Shown: positions 8,286 through 16,620, counted from the first letter of the stretch. The stretch is 64,000 bases of DNA from DASXRA01 sp036502575 (GCA_036502575.1 DASXYL010000001.1:1-64000), one strand, 5' to 3'. Numbers and translations are program-made. Notes: generated by a model not told the origin, from the letters alone.

Positions 8286-9350
8286 GTGCGTGCCGGGGTG
8301 ATGCCAGATCGTCCGGTCGCGGCCGTCCGGGCCGCGCCAGCTGCGCAGGGCCGCAGCGGGGCCTGGCGCGGAGCGGGCCTGCTGGTGGCCGTCGCCGTGC
8401 TGGTCGTGGTCGCTCTGCTCAGCGTCGCCATCGGCGCCAAGCCGATTCCGGTCGGCACGGTGCTGCACGAGCTGCTGCACTACGACGGCTCCGACGATGG
8501 GGTGATCATCCGCAGCCTGCGCATTCCGCGCACGTTGCTCGGGTTGGCGGTCGGTGTCGCACTCGGCCTGGCCGGGGCGCTCATGCAGGCGCTCACTCGC
8601 AATCCGTTGGCTGATCCGGGGTTGCTCGGGGTCAATGCCGGGGCAGCGGCAGCGGTGGTCACGGCGGTCGGGGTGCTGGGCATCACCAGCCCGTCGGCCT
8701 ACGTCTGGTTCGCGCTGCTGGGCGCCGCGATCGCATCGGTGCTGGTGTACGTGCTCGGCTCACGGGGTCGATCGGCAGCGACGCCAGTGCGACTCGCGCT
8801 GGCCGGAACTGCCGTCACCGCGGTGCTCGCGGCGTTCATCTCGGGCGTGACACTGCTCGATCAGCAGGCGTTCGATCAGTACCGGTTCTGGTCGGTCGGC
8901 GCGCTCGCCGGGCGGGACCTGAGCGTGCTCTACGACGTCGCGCCGTTCTTGGCTGCCGGCGCGGTCGTGGCGCTGCTCCTTGCGCGTCCATTGAACGCGC
9001 TGGCCCTCGGCGACGACACCGGGCGCGCGCTCGGGGCGCACCTGGGCCGTACCCGGTTGCTCGGCGCGCTCGCCGTCACGCTGCTGTGCGGCGCGGCCAC
9101 GGCGGCGGCCGGACCGATCGGGTTCGTCGGGCTCACCGTCCCGCACGTGGCGCGGGCCATCACGGGGCCGGACCAGCGCTGGGTGCTGCCGTACTCCGCT
9201 GTGCTGGCGCCGATCCTGCTGCTCGCGTCCGACGTCCTCGGACGGGTGATCGCCCGACCGGGCGAGATCGAGGTCGGCATCGTGACCGCGTTCGTCGGGG
9301 CGCCGGTCTTCATCGCGCTGGTGCGCCGTCGCCGGATCGCGCAGCTATGA
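8286..9350 (+). CDS. Iron-siderophore ABC transporter permease (FecCD family), first subunit
   Basis: FecCD/BtuC-type permease of 354 residues with about nine to ten membrane segments. Family motifs seen: RIPRTLLGLAVGVALGLAGALMQ, NPLADPGLLGVNAGA, the coupling region GALAGRDLS, and GFVGLTVPHVARAI. It imports ferric siderophore across the cytoplasmic membrane with the second permease, ATPase and lipoprotein encoded downstream. GTG 8286 is given; ATG 8301 is equally possible because the iron box ends at 8281. It overlaps the next gene by ATGA. Confidence 0.92.
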   Translation: MRAGVMPDRPVAAVRAAPAAQGRSGAWRGAGLLVAVAVLVVVALLSVAIGAKPIPVGTVLHELLHYDGSDDGVIIRSLRIPRTLLGLAVGVALGLAGALMQALTRNPLADPGLLGVNAGAAAAVVTAVGVLGITSPSAYVWFALLGAAIASVLVYVLGSRGRSAATPVRLALAGTAVTAVLAAFISGVTLLDQQAFDQYRFWSVGALAGRDLSVLYDVAPFLAAGAVVALLLARPLNALALGDDTGRALGAHLGRTRLLGALAVTLLCGAATAAAGPIGFVGLTVPHVARAITGPDQRWVLPYSAVLAPILLLASDVLGRVIARPGEIEVGIVTAFVGAPVFIALVRRRRIAQL

Positions 9351-10531
9351 GCACGGGCAGCTACGAGCGCGCCGCGTTGACGACGTCGCGCGCCGAGACG
9401 ACGTCGCGCGCCGAGACGACGCTGCCCCGCGTCGGTCTGCGAATCGCGCGCTCCGGAAAGGAGGAAGTCCCGGACCCGGCCGGGCCGCCCCGCGGCGGCC
9501 GAACCGTCGTGCGCAGTCCGCGGGGCCGGATCGCTGTGCTCGTCGACGTCCGCGCCTGCCTCGTCTGCGTGGCGCTCACTGTGGTGCTCGTCGTCGTCGG
9601 CGTGGTCAGCCTGACGACCGGCGATTACCACATACCGGTCCTGGACGTGGTGCGTACGCTCTTTGGACGAGGCGGCGCGGCCGACTCCTTCATCGTCGAG
9701 ACGTTGCGCCTGCCTCGACTGCTCACTGCCATCTTCGCCGGGGCGGCGCTCGCTGTGGGCGGGGCGATGTTCCAGAGCGTGTCGCGCAACCCGCTCGGCA
9801 GCCCGGACGTCATCGGCTTCACGACCGGCGCCGCGACCGGCGCGTTGGTCGAGATACTCGTGCTCAACGGCGGTAGCGGGCAGATCGCGGCCGGCGCGGT
9901 GCTCGGCGGGGTGATCACGGCGCTCGCCGTGTACCTGCTGGCGATGAAGCGGGGGGTGTCGGGCTACCGGCTCATCCTGGTCGGCATCGGCATCGCCGCG
10001 ATGCTCGAGTCGGCGAATGCCTACCTGCTCACTCGAGCCAATATCGCCGACGCGCAGGCCGCCGCGGTGTGGCTCACCGGCAGCCTGAACGGGCGGGGCT
10101 GGGAGCAGGTGCGCCCGACCGCGCTGGCGCTGGCCGTGCTGCTGCCGTTGGCGGTCTGGCTCGGCCGCGATCTGCGCATGCTCGAACTCGGCGACGACGT
10201 GGGCCAGGCGCTCGGGGTGTCCGCCGAGCGCACCCGGCTCGCCGCGGTGTTGGTCGGCGTCGGGGTGACGGCCGTGGCGACGGCCGCCACCGGGCCGATC
10301 GCGTTCGTCGCGCTGGCCGCACCCCAACTCGCGAAGCGGCTCACCAACACCTCCGGGCCGAACATCGTCGCGTCGGCGTTCATGGGAGCGACCCTGCTCG
10401 CGGCGAGCGACCTGGCCGCTCAGCGGTTGTTCGCACCCCGGCAGCTGCCCGTCGGAGTGATGACCGGCCTGCTCGGCGGCCTTTATCTCGCCTGGTTACT
10501 GCGTCGCGAGTGGCGGAAGGGACGCGCATGA
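9347..10531 (+). CDS. Iron-siderophore ABC transporter permease (FecCD family), second subunit
   Basis: Second FecCD permease, 394 residues. It has the usual motifs (RLPRLLTAIFAGAALAVGGAMFQ, NPLGSPDVIGFTTGAATGA, GPIAFVALAAPQLAKRL) and ten predicted membrane segments. Odd: an N-terminal cytoplasmic extension of about 65 residues before the first membrane segment, containing an imperfect repeat TTSRAETTSRAETT from an 18-bp tandem DNA repeat near 9379-9414. The extension has no recognised function; a later start is possible but none has a better ribosome site. It pairs with the preceding permease; the stop overlaps the ATPase gene. Confidence 0.9.
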   Translation: MSTGSYERAALTTSRAETTSRAETTLPRVGLRIARSGKEEVPDPAGPPRGGRTVVRSPRGRIAVLVDVRACLVCVALTVVLVVVGVVSLTTGDYHIPVLDVVRTLFGRGGAADSFIVETLRLPRLLTAIFAGAALAVGGAMFQSVSRNPLGSPDVIGFTTGAATGALVEILVLNGGSGQIAAGAVLGGVITALAVYLLAMKRGVSGYRLILVGIGIAAMLESANAYLLTRANIADAQAAAVWLTGSLNGRGWEQVRPTALALAVLLPLAVWLGRDLRMLELGDDVGQALGVSAERTRLAAVLVGVGVTAVATAATGPIAFVALAAPQLAKRLTNTSGPNIVASAFMGATLLAASDLAAQRLFAPRQLPVGVMTGLLGGLYLAWLLRREWRKGRA

Positions 10532-11349
10532 CCGCCCGATTGCACGCGGCCGACGTTCGCCTGGCCTATGACCAGCGCGTCGTCGTCGACGAGCTGACCG
10601 TGGCCATCCCTGACGGCGAGTTCACCGTCATCGTCGGCCCGAACGCCTGCGGCAAGTCGACGCTGCTGCGCGCCCTGGCCCGGATGCTGACCCCCAAGCA
10701 CGGCGCGGTGCACCTGGACGGGCAGCTGATCCGGGCGCTCCCGTCCAAGGAGGTCGCCCGCCGGCTCGGCCTCCTGCCGCAGACGCCGATCGCACCGGAC
10801 GGCATCTCGGTGGCCGATCTGGTCGCCCGTGGCCGGTACCCGCATCAGGGAGTGCTGCGCCAGTGGTCGTCGGCCGACGAGGCGGCTACGCAGGAGGCGA
10901 TGGCCGCCACCGACGTGACCGACCTGGCTGGACGGAACGTCGACGAGCTCTCCGGCGGGCAGCGCCAGCGGGTATGGCTGGCCATGGCGCTCGCCCAGCA
11001 GACCGGCATCCTGCTGCTGGACGAGCCGACGACGTTCCTCGACATCGCGCACCAGCTCGAGGTGCTCGACCTGTGCGCCGACCTGCACGAGCACCAGGGC
11101 CGCACGCTCGTCGCCGTGCTGCACGACCTCAACCACGCGTGCCGGTACGCCACGCACCTGATCGCCATGCGCGACGGGCAGATCGTCGCCGAGGGCCACC
11201 CCGACGAGATCGTGACCGCCGAGCTCGTCGAGGACGTGTTCGGCCTGGCCTGCCGGATCATCGCCGATCCGGAGTCGGGCACCCCGCTCGTCATCCCCGC
11301 CGTCCGCCGCCGCGCAGCAACGCCAGCCGAGGAGCTCCCATGCCCATGA
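10528..11349 (+). CDS. Iron-siderophore ABC transporter ATP-binding protein
   Basis: FecE/FepC-type ATPase, 273 residues. Walker A GPNACGKSTLLRAL, Q-loop LGLLPQTP, signature LSGGQRQRVWLAMALAQQ, Walker B ILLLDEPTTFLD and H-loop VLHDLNHA are all intact. It energises the two FecCD permeases encoded just before it. The ATG overlaps the preceding stop (ATGA). Confidence 0.95.
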   Translation: MTARLHAADVRLAYDQRVVVDELTVAIPDGEFTVIVGPNACGKSTLLRALARMLTPKHGAVHLDGQLIRALPSKEVARRLGLLPQTPIAPDGISVADLVARGRYPHQGVLRQWSSADEAATQEAMAATDVTDLAGRNVDELSGGQRQRVWLAMALAQQTGILLLDEPTTFLDIAHQLEVLDLCADLHEHQGRTLVAVLHDLNHACRYATHLIAMRDGQIVAEGHPDEIVTAELVEDVFGLACRIIADPESGTPLVIPAVRRRAATPAEELPCP

Positions 11350-12419
11350 CCGTGCACAGCACCCGCATCACCCGTCCCGAGGAGTACGAGCGCGAATGGC
11401 GGCGGATGGTGGACGAGCTGTCGCGGCGCGGGTTCCTGCGCAGCGTTGGCGCCGCCGGCGCGCTGCTCGGTCTCGCTGCGTGCGGGAGCAGCAACGGTGA
11501 CGGCGACGGCGTGACCACCAAGGGCGCCGGCGCGTTCAGGTACACCGACGCCCGCGGCGAGCAGATCGACCTCGCGCAGAAACCCACCCGCGTCGTCGCG
11601 CAGACCAGCGCCGCCGCGTCGCTCTGGGACGCGGGCTTCCACGTCGACGGCGTCTACGGCGAGCTGAAGAAGACGAATGGCCAGCTCGACTATCAGGCCG
11701 GGAGCATCGACCTGTCCAAGGTCACCGTCCTGGGCCAGACCTACGGCGAGTTCAACATCGAGCACTATGCCGCGATGCGTCCAGAGCTGCTCGTCGATCT
11801 CTGCTACGTCGGCAAGGACCTCTGGTACGTGCCCGTCGACTCGGCGACGAAGATCTATGGGCTGGCACCCTCGCTCGGTATTGCGATGAGCCAGAAGGCC
11901 GTGCCGCAGATCATCGACGAGTTCATGGCGTTGGCCGGCAAGCTCGGCGCCGATATCAACAGCCAGGCTGTGCGAACCGCCAAGGCCGACTACGAGGCCG
12001 CGGTCGCCGCGATCAAGGCAGCGGCCCGCCCCGAGCTGAAAGTCCTCGCCGTAAGCCGGGCGGCCGACAAGCTGTGGGTCTGCGATCCCCGCCAGACCAA
12101 CGACCTCAAGCACCTGCTGACGCTCGGCGTTAACGTCGTCGGACCGCACTCCAAGCCGGACACCTATTTCGACCAGATCAGCTGGGAACAGGTAGGCCGC
12201 TATCCCGCCGACGTGATCCTCTACGACGTCCGCGAGGCGCCGAGTGTATCGGCGGCCGTCGCCCAGATGCCGACCTGGACGGACCTCCCGGCGGTCAGGG
12301 CCGGTCAGGCCTACAAGTGGTACCCGGCCGCCCCGTTCAGCTACAAGTCCTATGCGCCGCTCTATCGCGATATCGGCGATCAGTTGCGCCAGGCCCGCAT
12401 CGTGACGTCGGCGTCATGA
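11340..12419 (+). CDS. Ferric-siderophore-binding lipoprotein
   Basis: Periplasmic-type binding protein of the FepB/FhuD class, 359 residues, anchored to the outer face of the membrane. The N-terminus has a twin-arginine-like start (SRRGFLRSVG) and a lipobox GLAAC, so it is probably exported by Tat and then lipidated; the preceding 30 residues form an unusually long cytoplasmic n-region. The body has the TroA-like pattern (RVVAQTSAAASLWDAGF..., PELLVDL, DVILYDVREAP). GAGGAG at 11329-11334 is well spaced for ATG 11340; ATG 11346 would give an ATGA overlap instead. It completes the four-part importer. Confidence 0.92.
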   Translation: MPMTVHSTRITRPEEYEREWRRMVDELSRRGFLRSVGAAGALLGLAACGSSNGDGDGVTTKGAGAFRYTDARGEQIDLAQKPTRVVAQTSAAASLWDAGFHVDGVYGELKKTNGQLDYQAGSIDLSKVTVLGQTYGEFNIEHYAAMRPELLVDLCYVGKDLWYVPVDSATKIYGLAPSLGIAMSQKAVPQIIDEFMALAGKLGADINSQAVRTAKADYEAAVAAIKAAARPELKVLAVSRAADKLWVCDPRQTNDLKHLLTLGVNVVGPHSKPDTYFDQISWEQVGRYPADVILYDVREAPSVSAAVAQMPTWTDLPAVRAGQAYKWYPAAPFSYKSYAPLYRDIGDQLRQARIVTSAS

Positions 12420-13192
12420 CGACCACGCGGCGGGCCCGCCCACACGTCCCGATGTCGATGCATGGCGTCACGGTCACGCGGGTGCAACCGCTCACCCCGC
12501 ACCTGACCCGGATCACGTTCCGGTCCCCGAGCCTGGCCGACCTCGCCGACGACGGGCCCGACCAGCGGTTCAAGCTGCTGCTGCCGCGTCCGGGCCAGAA
12601 ACGCCCGATACTGCCGGACGGCGGCGCCAACTGGTACGCGCAGTGGCAGCAGCTGCCCGAGGAAGTGCGTCCCATCCTGCGCACGTACACGATCCGGCAC
12701 TACCGGGCCGAGGCCGGCGAGGTCGACGTCGACTTCGTCCTGCACGGGGACTCCGGCCCGGCGTCGGCGTGGGCCAGCCGGGCGACGGCCGGCGATCGCG
12801 TCGGGATCTACGGCGCCTACGCCGACTACGGTCCGCCGCCGGACGCCGACTGGCAGCTGGTCGTCGGCGACGACACGGCACTGCCGGCGATCGGCGCGAT
12901 TCTCGATCGGTCCCGTCTGCCGTCGCGCGTGTTCGTCGAGGTGGCCGGACCGCACGACCGAATCGGCCTGCCGGCCGAGGTCACCTGGCTGCATCGCGAC
13001 GACGGCGACACGCTGCTGGACGCCATCCGCAAGATCGAGCTACCCGACGGCCGGCCCTACGCCTGGGTCGCCGGCGAGTCCAGCGCCGTGCAAGCCATCC
13101 GCCGCCACCTCGTCCACGACCGCGCAGTGCCGCGCGAATCGATCACCTTCATCGGCTACTGGCGCCTCAACGGCCCGGTCGATCCCAACTGA
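12416..13192 (+). CDS. Siderophore-interacting FAD protein (ferric-siderophore reductase)
   Basis: ViuB/SIP family flavoprotein of 258 residues that releases iron by reducing the imported ferric siderophore in the cytoplasm. Seen: the FAD-binding pattern RTYTIRHYRAEAGEVDVDFVLHG, SPA.AWA..A..GD, the NAD(P)H part DDTALPAIGAIL, and the family motif AGESSAVQAIRRHL followed by GYWR near the C-terminus. ATG overlaps the stop of the binding-protein gene, so it is the last gene of the iron-regulated operon. Its 3' end overlaps the convergent methyltransferase gene by 26 bases. Confidence 0.92.
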   Translation: MTTTRRARPHVPMSMHGVTVTRVQPLTPHLTRITFRSPSLADLADDGPDQRFKLLLPRPGQKRPILPDGGANWYAQWQQLPEEVRPILRTYTIRHYRAEAGEVDVDFVLHGDSGPASAWASRATAGDRVGIYGAYADYGPPPDADWQLVVGDDTALPAIGAILDRSRLPSRVFVEVAGPHDRIGLPAEVTWLHRDDGDTLLDAIRKIELPDGRPYAWVAGESSAVQAIRRHLVHDRAVPRESITFIGYWRLNGPVDPN

Positions 13193-13748
13193 GGGACGCG
13201 AGGCCGCGCCGGCGGATCACCAGCACGGCCGAGTCCACCGTCGGCGCAGGGGTGAACGCCGTCCGCGGCACGACCAGCCCGCGATGCACGGCGAAATCGC
13301 GCATCCACCGCTCGGCGCCCGGACCGCGTCCCGCGGCGAATCGTGATACCACCGCGCGCTGCAGCACGAGATCGGCCGACCGCATCCGGCTGCCTCGGCA
13401 CAGCAGCCGACGGAGCAGCGCACCCGACACGCTGTACGGCGGGCTGGCGACCACCCGGAACGGCCGGCCCGGCAGCCGCAAGGACGCCGCGTCGGCGTTG
13501 ACGACCGTCACGCGGTCGCCGAAGCGATGCCGTAACGCTGCCCCGCGACCGGCATGCAGCTCGACGGCGATCACCTGCGCACCGGCGGCCAGCAGCGGGG
13601 CTGTCAACGCGCCGTCGCCGGCTCCGATGTCGAGCACGAGCTCACCAGGCTGGACGTTCGCGCCGGCCACTACCCGCGCGGCCCACGAATCAGCGAGCCG
13701 ATGCCAACCCCAGGACCGTGCCGTACGGCCCGGTACGGAGGCGGGCAC
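13167..13748 (-). CDS. Erm-like 23S rRNA adenine N6-methyltransferase
   Basis: KsgA/Erm family SAM-dependent RNA methyltransferase, 193 residues. The N-terminus (WGWHRLADSWAARVV) and the SAM motif VLDIGAGDGALTAPLL closely resemble mycobacterial Erm(37)-type proteins, which methylate A2058 region bases and give low-level macrolide resistance. Acidic motif II is VIAVELH, motif III is NADAASLRLP. Motif IV reads VVASPPYSVSG: the first residue of the usual N/D-PP-Y/F is Ser, which is unusual for an adenine-N6 enzyme. It is short, as Erm(37) is. GTG start; no leader peptide is visible. Divergent from the response-regulator gene. Confidence 0.8.
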   Translation of the reverse strand: MPASVPGRTARSWGWHRLADSWAARVVAGANVQPGELVLDIGAGDGALTAPLLAAGAQVIAVELHAGRGAALRHRFGDRVTVVNADAASLRLPGRPFRVVASPPYSVSGALLRRLLCRGSRMRSADLVLQRAVVSRFAAGRGPGAERWMRDFAVHRGLVVPRTAFTPAPTVDSAVLVIRRRGLASLSWDRPGR

Positions 13749-13813
13749 GACGCACCATCACCATGTACGTGGTCATACCGACGACGGTACGGCCGCCCGC
13801 TACCGAGTTTCGT

Positions 13814-13832
13814 GTTATGCCATCGTTATGCC
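13814..13832 (+). promoter_or_regulatory. Direct-repeat operator before the response-regulator gene
   Basis: GTTATGCC at 13814-13821 is repeated at 13825-13832, a period of 11 bp, 22-40 bases before the ATG of the OmpR-type regulator. OmpR/PhoB proteins typically bind direct repeats of this spacing. A near copy with the same spacing lies before the neighbouring secreted-protein gene (16325-16343). Confidence 0.6.
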
Positions 13833-13853
13833 GACGAGATCAGGGTGAGCGGC

Positions 13854-14510
13854 ATGCGGATATTGGTGGCAGAGGACGAGGCGGCTCTTGTCGAGATACT
13901 CGCGGAAGGCCTACGGGCACGAGGAATCGCAGTCGACACCGCGCTCGACGGAGCGCAAGCCCTGGAGCAGTTGGCGGTCAACCGGTACGACGTTCTGGTG
14001 CTCGATCGCGATCTGCCGGTCGTCCACGGCGACGAGGTGTGCCGAACGGTCGTCGCGAGCGACGCGCCCACCCGGGTGCTGATGCTGACGGCCGCGGGTT
14101 CGGTCGAGGCCCGGGTCGCCGGGCTGGACCTCGGCGCCGACGACTACCTGGCCAAGCCATTCGCATTCTCCGAGCTGGTGGCGCGGATCCGGGCGCTGGG
14201 ACGGCGGACACATCCGGCCGTACCCCCGGTGATCGAAAACGGTGACCTGCGCGTCGATGTCGCTCGGCGGATCGTCACGCGTCGCGGCCAGGAGCTCGCG
14301 CTGTCCGGGAAGGAGTTCGGTGTGCTCGAAGTACTGCTCGGGGCGCAGGGGGCACTGGTCAGCAGCGAAGATCTGCTCGAACGGGTGTGGGACGTGCACG
14401 CCGACCCGTTCACCAATGCGGTGCGCGTGACCGTCATGCGGCTGCGGCGCAAGCTCGGTGATCCGCCGCTCATAGAGACGGTGCCGGGCGCGGGATACCG
14501 GATCCGCTGA
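13854..14510 (+). CDS. Two-component response regulator, OmpR/PhoB family
   Basis: 218 residues. The receiver domain (1-115) has the acidic pair in VAEDEAALVEIL, the phospho-acceptor Asp in VLVLDRDLPVVHG, the Thr in LMLTAAGS and Lys in DYLAKPFAFSEL. The C-terminal winged-helix DNA-binding domain shows LSGKEFGVLEVLL and RVTVMRLRRKLGDPPLIETVPGAGYRI. It is coupled to the histidine kinase gene by a TGATG overlap. It probably controls its own gene and the secreted-protein gene at 15729 through the shared repeat. Confidence 0.95.
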   Translation: MRILVAEDEAALVEILAEGLRARGIAVDTALDGAQALEQLAVNRYDVLVLDRDLPVVHGDEVCRTVVASDAPTRVLMLTAAGSVEARVAGLDLGADDYLAKPFAFSELVARIRALGRRTHPAVPPVIENGDLRVDVARRIVTRRGQELALSGKEFGVLEVLLGAQGALVSSEDLLERVWDVHADPFTNAVRVTVMRLRRKLGDPPLIETVPGAGYRIR

Positions 14511-15706
14511 TGACGACACCGAGCACGCCGCGTCCGTCACACTCGCTGCGCTGGCGGCTGACTGCCTTGTACGGGGGGCTGTTCCTGATCGCCGGCGTGA
14601 CCCTGCTGGCCATCCTCTATGTGCTGCTCGCGCGACGGCTGCCTCGCGCGCCGCGGATCAACATCCCGGCGATCGACACGCCGGGTGAGCGGCCGCCGGG
14701 TCTGGACCGAGCGTTGAAGAGCCTTCGAGCGCTGCGGGCGGCCTTGACCCACCAGCGCGAGAACGCACTGCATCAGCTGCTCACCCAGTCGCTGATCGCG
14801 CTGGCAATCGTCATGGTGATCGCGGCCGTGCTGGGGTGGCTGGTCGCCGGCCGCGCACTGCGACCGCTGCGCGACATCACGTCCACCGCGCGGCGGCTCT
14901 CGACGCACAACCTCGGCGAACGCATCAACCTGCGCGGCCCCGACGACGAACTCAAGGAGCTGGCCGACACGTTCGACGACATGCTGGCCCGGCTGTCGAG
15001 TGCGTTCGACGCGCAACGGGCGTTCGTCGCGAACGCATCACACGAGCTGCGCACGCCGCTGACCGTGCAGCGGGCCGCGATCGACGTCGCGCTCGACGAT
15101 CCCGAGCCAACCATCGAATCGATGCGGACGATGGCGTTGCGACTGCGCGATGCTACCGAGCGCAACGAGCACCTGATCGACAGCCTCCTAGCGCTCGCCC
15201 GCAGCCAGGCCGGTGTCGAGCGCTTCGACGACGTCGACCTCGCCGCCATCACGCGGGCGGCCGTCGCCGGCGCGCCGGTTGCCGTTCATCGGAGCGTCAA
15301 CCCGGCGATGCTGTGGGGGGATCGAGCCCTCGTCGAGCGGTTGGTGGCCAATCTGGTCGACAACGCGACGCGCCACAACGTACAGGGTGGCTGGATACGT
15401 ATCTCGACGAGCGGCGACGGCGACTCGGTGACGTTGCGGGTTGCCAACTCCGGGCCGGTGGTGCCGCCGGAGAGGGTCGAGGAACTGTTCGTGCCGTTCC
15501 ACCGGATGGCCGCCGACCGCGGTCGGGACGGGCACGGCCTGGGCCTGTCGATCGTCGCGGCGATCGTGGCGGCCCACCACGGATCGCGTACTGCCCAGGC
15601 GTTGCCCGGGGGCGGGCTCGAGGTCACCGTCGTCCTTCCGGTCTGGCCGCCGTCAGCCGGCCGAGACGTACGTCGCGCAGACGCCTCGGCCGGCTATCCG
15701 GGCTAG
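14510..15706 (+). CDS. Sensor histidine kinase
   Basis: 398-residue membrane kinase. First membrane segment about residues 20-42, an extracytoplasmic part of about 50 residues, second segment about 85-110, then HAMP (ALRPLRDITSTARRLSTHNL). The H-box is FVANASHELRTPLTVQRAAID, with N-box VANLVDNATRH, F-box-like LFVPFHRM and G-box GHGLGLSIVAAIV. It phosphorylates the regulator encoded just upstream. The small sensor loop is rich in Pro and Arg and does not show a known ligand fold. Confidence 0.95.
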   Translation: MTTPSTPRPSHSLRWRLTALYGGLFLIAGVTLLAILYVLLARRLPRAPRINIPAIDTPGERPPGLDRALKSLRALRAALTHQRENALHQLLTQSLIALAIVMVIAAVLGWLVAGRALRPLRDITSTARRLSTHNLGERINLRGPDDELKELADTFDDMLARLSSAFDAQRAFVANASHELRTPLTVQRAAIDVALDDPEPTIESMRTMALRLRDATERNEHLIDSLLALARSQAGVERFDDVDLAAITRAAVAGAPVAVHRSVNPAMLWGDRALVERLVANLVDNATRHNVQGGWIRISTSGDGDSVTLRVANSGPVVPPERVEELFVPFHRMAADRGRDGHGLGLSIVAAIVAAHHGSRTAQALPGGGLEVTVVLPVWPPSAGRDVRRADASAGYPG

Positions 15707-15726
15707 TACTGCCGTTGCAGTACTAG
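15703..15726. terminator. Perfect 10-bp hairpin between convergent genes
   Basis: CTAGTACTGC (15703-15712), loop CGTT, then GCAGTACTAG (15717-15726). The stem starts within the stop codon of the kinase gene and ends two bases before the stop codon of the convergent secreted-protein gene, so it can terminate both transcripts. There is no U tract, as is common in actinobacteria. Confidence 0.75.
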
Positions 15727-15728
15727 GC

Positions 15729-16280
15729 CTAGTGCCGCCGAAGGCGCTGTAGGTCCTTGCGGAGTCTCTGGAGATCCACCTTCAGATTCCTCAGATTGGG
15801 CGGCGGATCACCGACCACCTTTGCCGTTCTGATGTCCCCGGTGCGTGGCCCGGTGACGATCACGGTGTCACCGACCTCGAGGTCGGACGTGGCCTTCTTC
15901 TGCAGGTTCGCGCCTCGCACCGAGGTGGCGCTATTCAGCGTCCAGGTCCAGGTCGTGCCGTCCTCACTCTTGACGGTCAGCGCCGTTGCCGATGCCGCGG
16001 TCACCTCGCCGCGCTGGCTGTCGATGGTGACGATCTTGCCGGCCTTGTCTTTGACGACGTGCTCGCCGTGCAGCAGGGTGCGTGCCTTCGTCGGAGCGCT
16101 CGCCGGTGTGCTCGGTGTGCTCGGTGTGCTCGGTGTGGACAGCGCGGCCAGCCGGGCGGGCGTGGGCGGGGCGGATGCCGGGTGCGGCGACGCGTCCGAC
16201 GACGCGTACGCGCCGACCGAGAACGCGATGATGCCGCCCGAGACGGCCGCTGCGGCGGCGATGGCCAGCGTTCGTTTCAT
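15729..16280 (-). CDS. Secreted DUF5666-like protein
   Basis: 183 residues with a clear Sec signal peptide (MKRTLAIAAAAAVSGGIIAFSVGAYA), a Pro/Thr/Ser linker with three STP repeats from a 9-bp tandem repeat near 16110-16135, then a small beta-rich domain (IVTIDSQRGEVTAASATALTVKSEDG... LEVGDTVIVTGPRTGDIRTAKVVGD) of the OB-like DUF5666 type. A C-terminal basic tail follows. AAAGGAG precedes the ATG. It is convergent to the two-component genes and has their direct-repeat operator upstream, so it is probably the system's main local target. Function unknown. Confidence 0.85.
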   Translation of the reverse strand: MKRTLAIAAAAAVSGGIIAFSVGAYASSDASPHPASAPPTPARLAALSTPSTPSTPSTPASAPTKARTLLHGEHVVKDKAGKIVTIDSQRGEVTAASATALTVKSEDGTTWTWTLNSATSVRGANLQKKATSDLEVGDTVIVTGPRTGDIRTAKVVGDPPPNLRNLKVDLQRLRKDLQRLRRH

Positions 16281-16324
16281 GCGCAGACTCCTTTCGTATC
16301 AGGAATCTGCAGCATGGCTCGACA

Positions 16325-16343
16325 GCTCTAACAGCGGCGTAAC
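16325..16343 (-). promoter_or_regulatory. Direct-repeat operator before the secreted DUF5666-like gene
   Basis: On the minus strand GTTACGCC (16343-16336) and GTTAGAGC (16332-16325) are spaced with an 11-bp period, the same layout as GTTATGCC-N3-GTTATGCC before the response-regulator gene. It lies 45-63 bases upstream of the ATG at 16280. Confidence 0.5.
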
Positions 16344-16416
16344 GGGTCGGTCGCAGGTTACGTATCGCAATCGTGATCGCCAGGCCCGCAGCCTGCGGGC
16401 CCGCACTCGCGACCCG

Positions 16417-16620
16417 TCAGCTGTCGTCGGGTGGGTCTGGGTGGACGGTGTAGGTGTGGGTGGTGCGTGCGGTCCAGTGGTAGGCGCCGTCTTGTTGTCA
16501 TGTGATGTGCCAGCCGGAGGTTCTGTCTCGGGCGATGACGTGGTCGGTGAGGTTCTGTGGTGGCCGGTAGGTGGCACGTCCGTATTCGAGGAGCTGCCCC
16601 GAAGCGGGGGTCGGGGAGTG
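16417..16620 (-). pseudogene. Decayed DUF222/13E12-type HNH endonuclease gene, catalytic core deleted
   Basis: Reading the minus strand, the typical segment before the HNH core is present (ASGQLLEYGRATYRPPQ, then DHVIARDRT). It jumps directly to SGWHIT, a TGA stop at 16500-16498, and in the same frame QDGAYHWTARTTHTYTVHPD and a stop at 16419-16417. In intact 13E12/DUF222 proteins the HNH zinc/nuclease core lies exactly between DRT and SGW, so about 40 residues are missing and one codon has become a stop. Upstream to about 16850 the frame stays open but I cannot align it. The rest of the 736-base gap (16621-17016) holds no other gene I can support. Confidence 0.75.

Noticed and set aside
16100..16140. 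Tandem 9-bp repeats as a possible CRISPR or VNTR locus
   Set aside because: They lie inside the secreted-protein gene and encode a short STP linker; no spacers are present. No CRISPR array is seen anywhere in the window.
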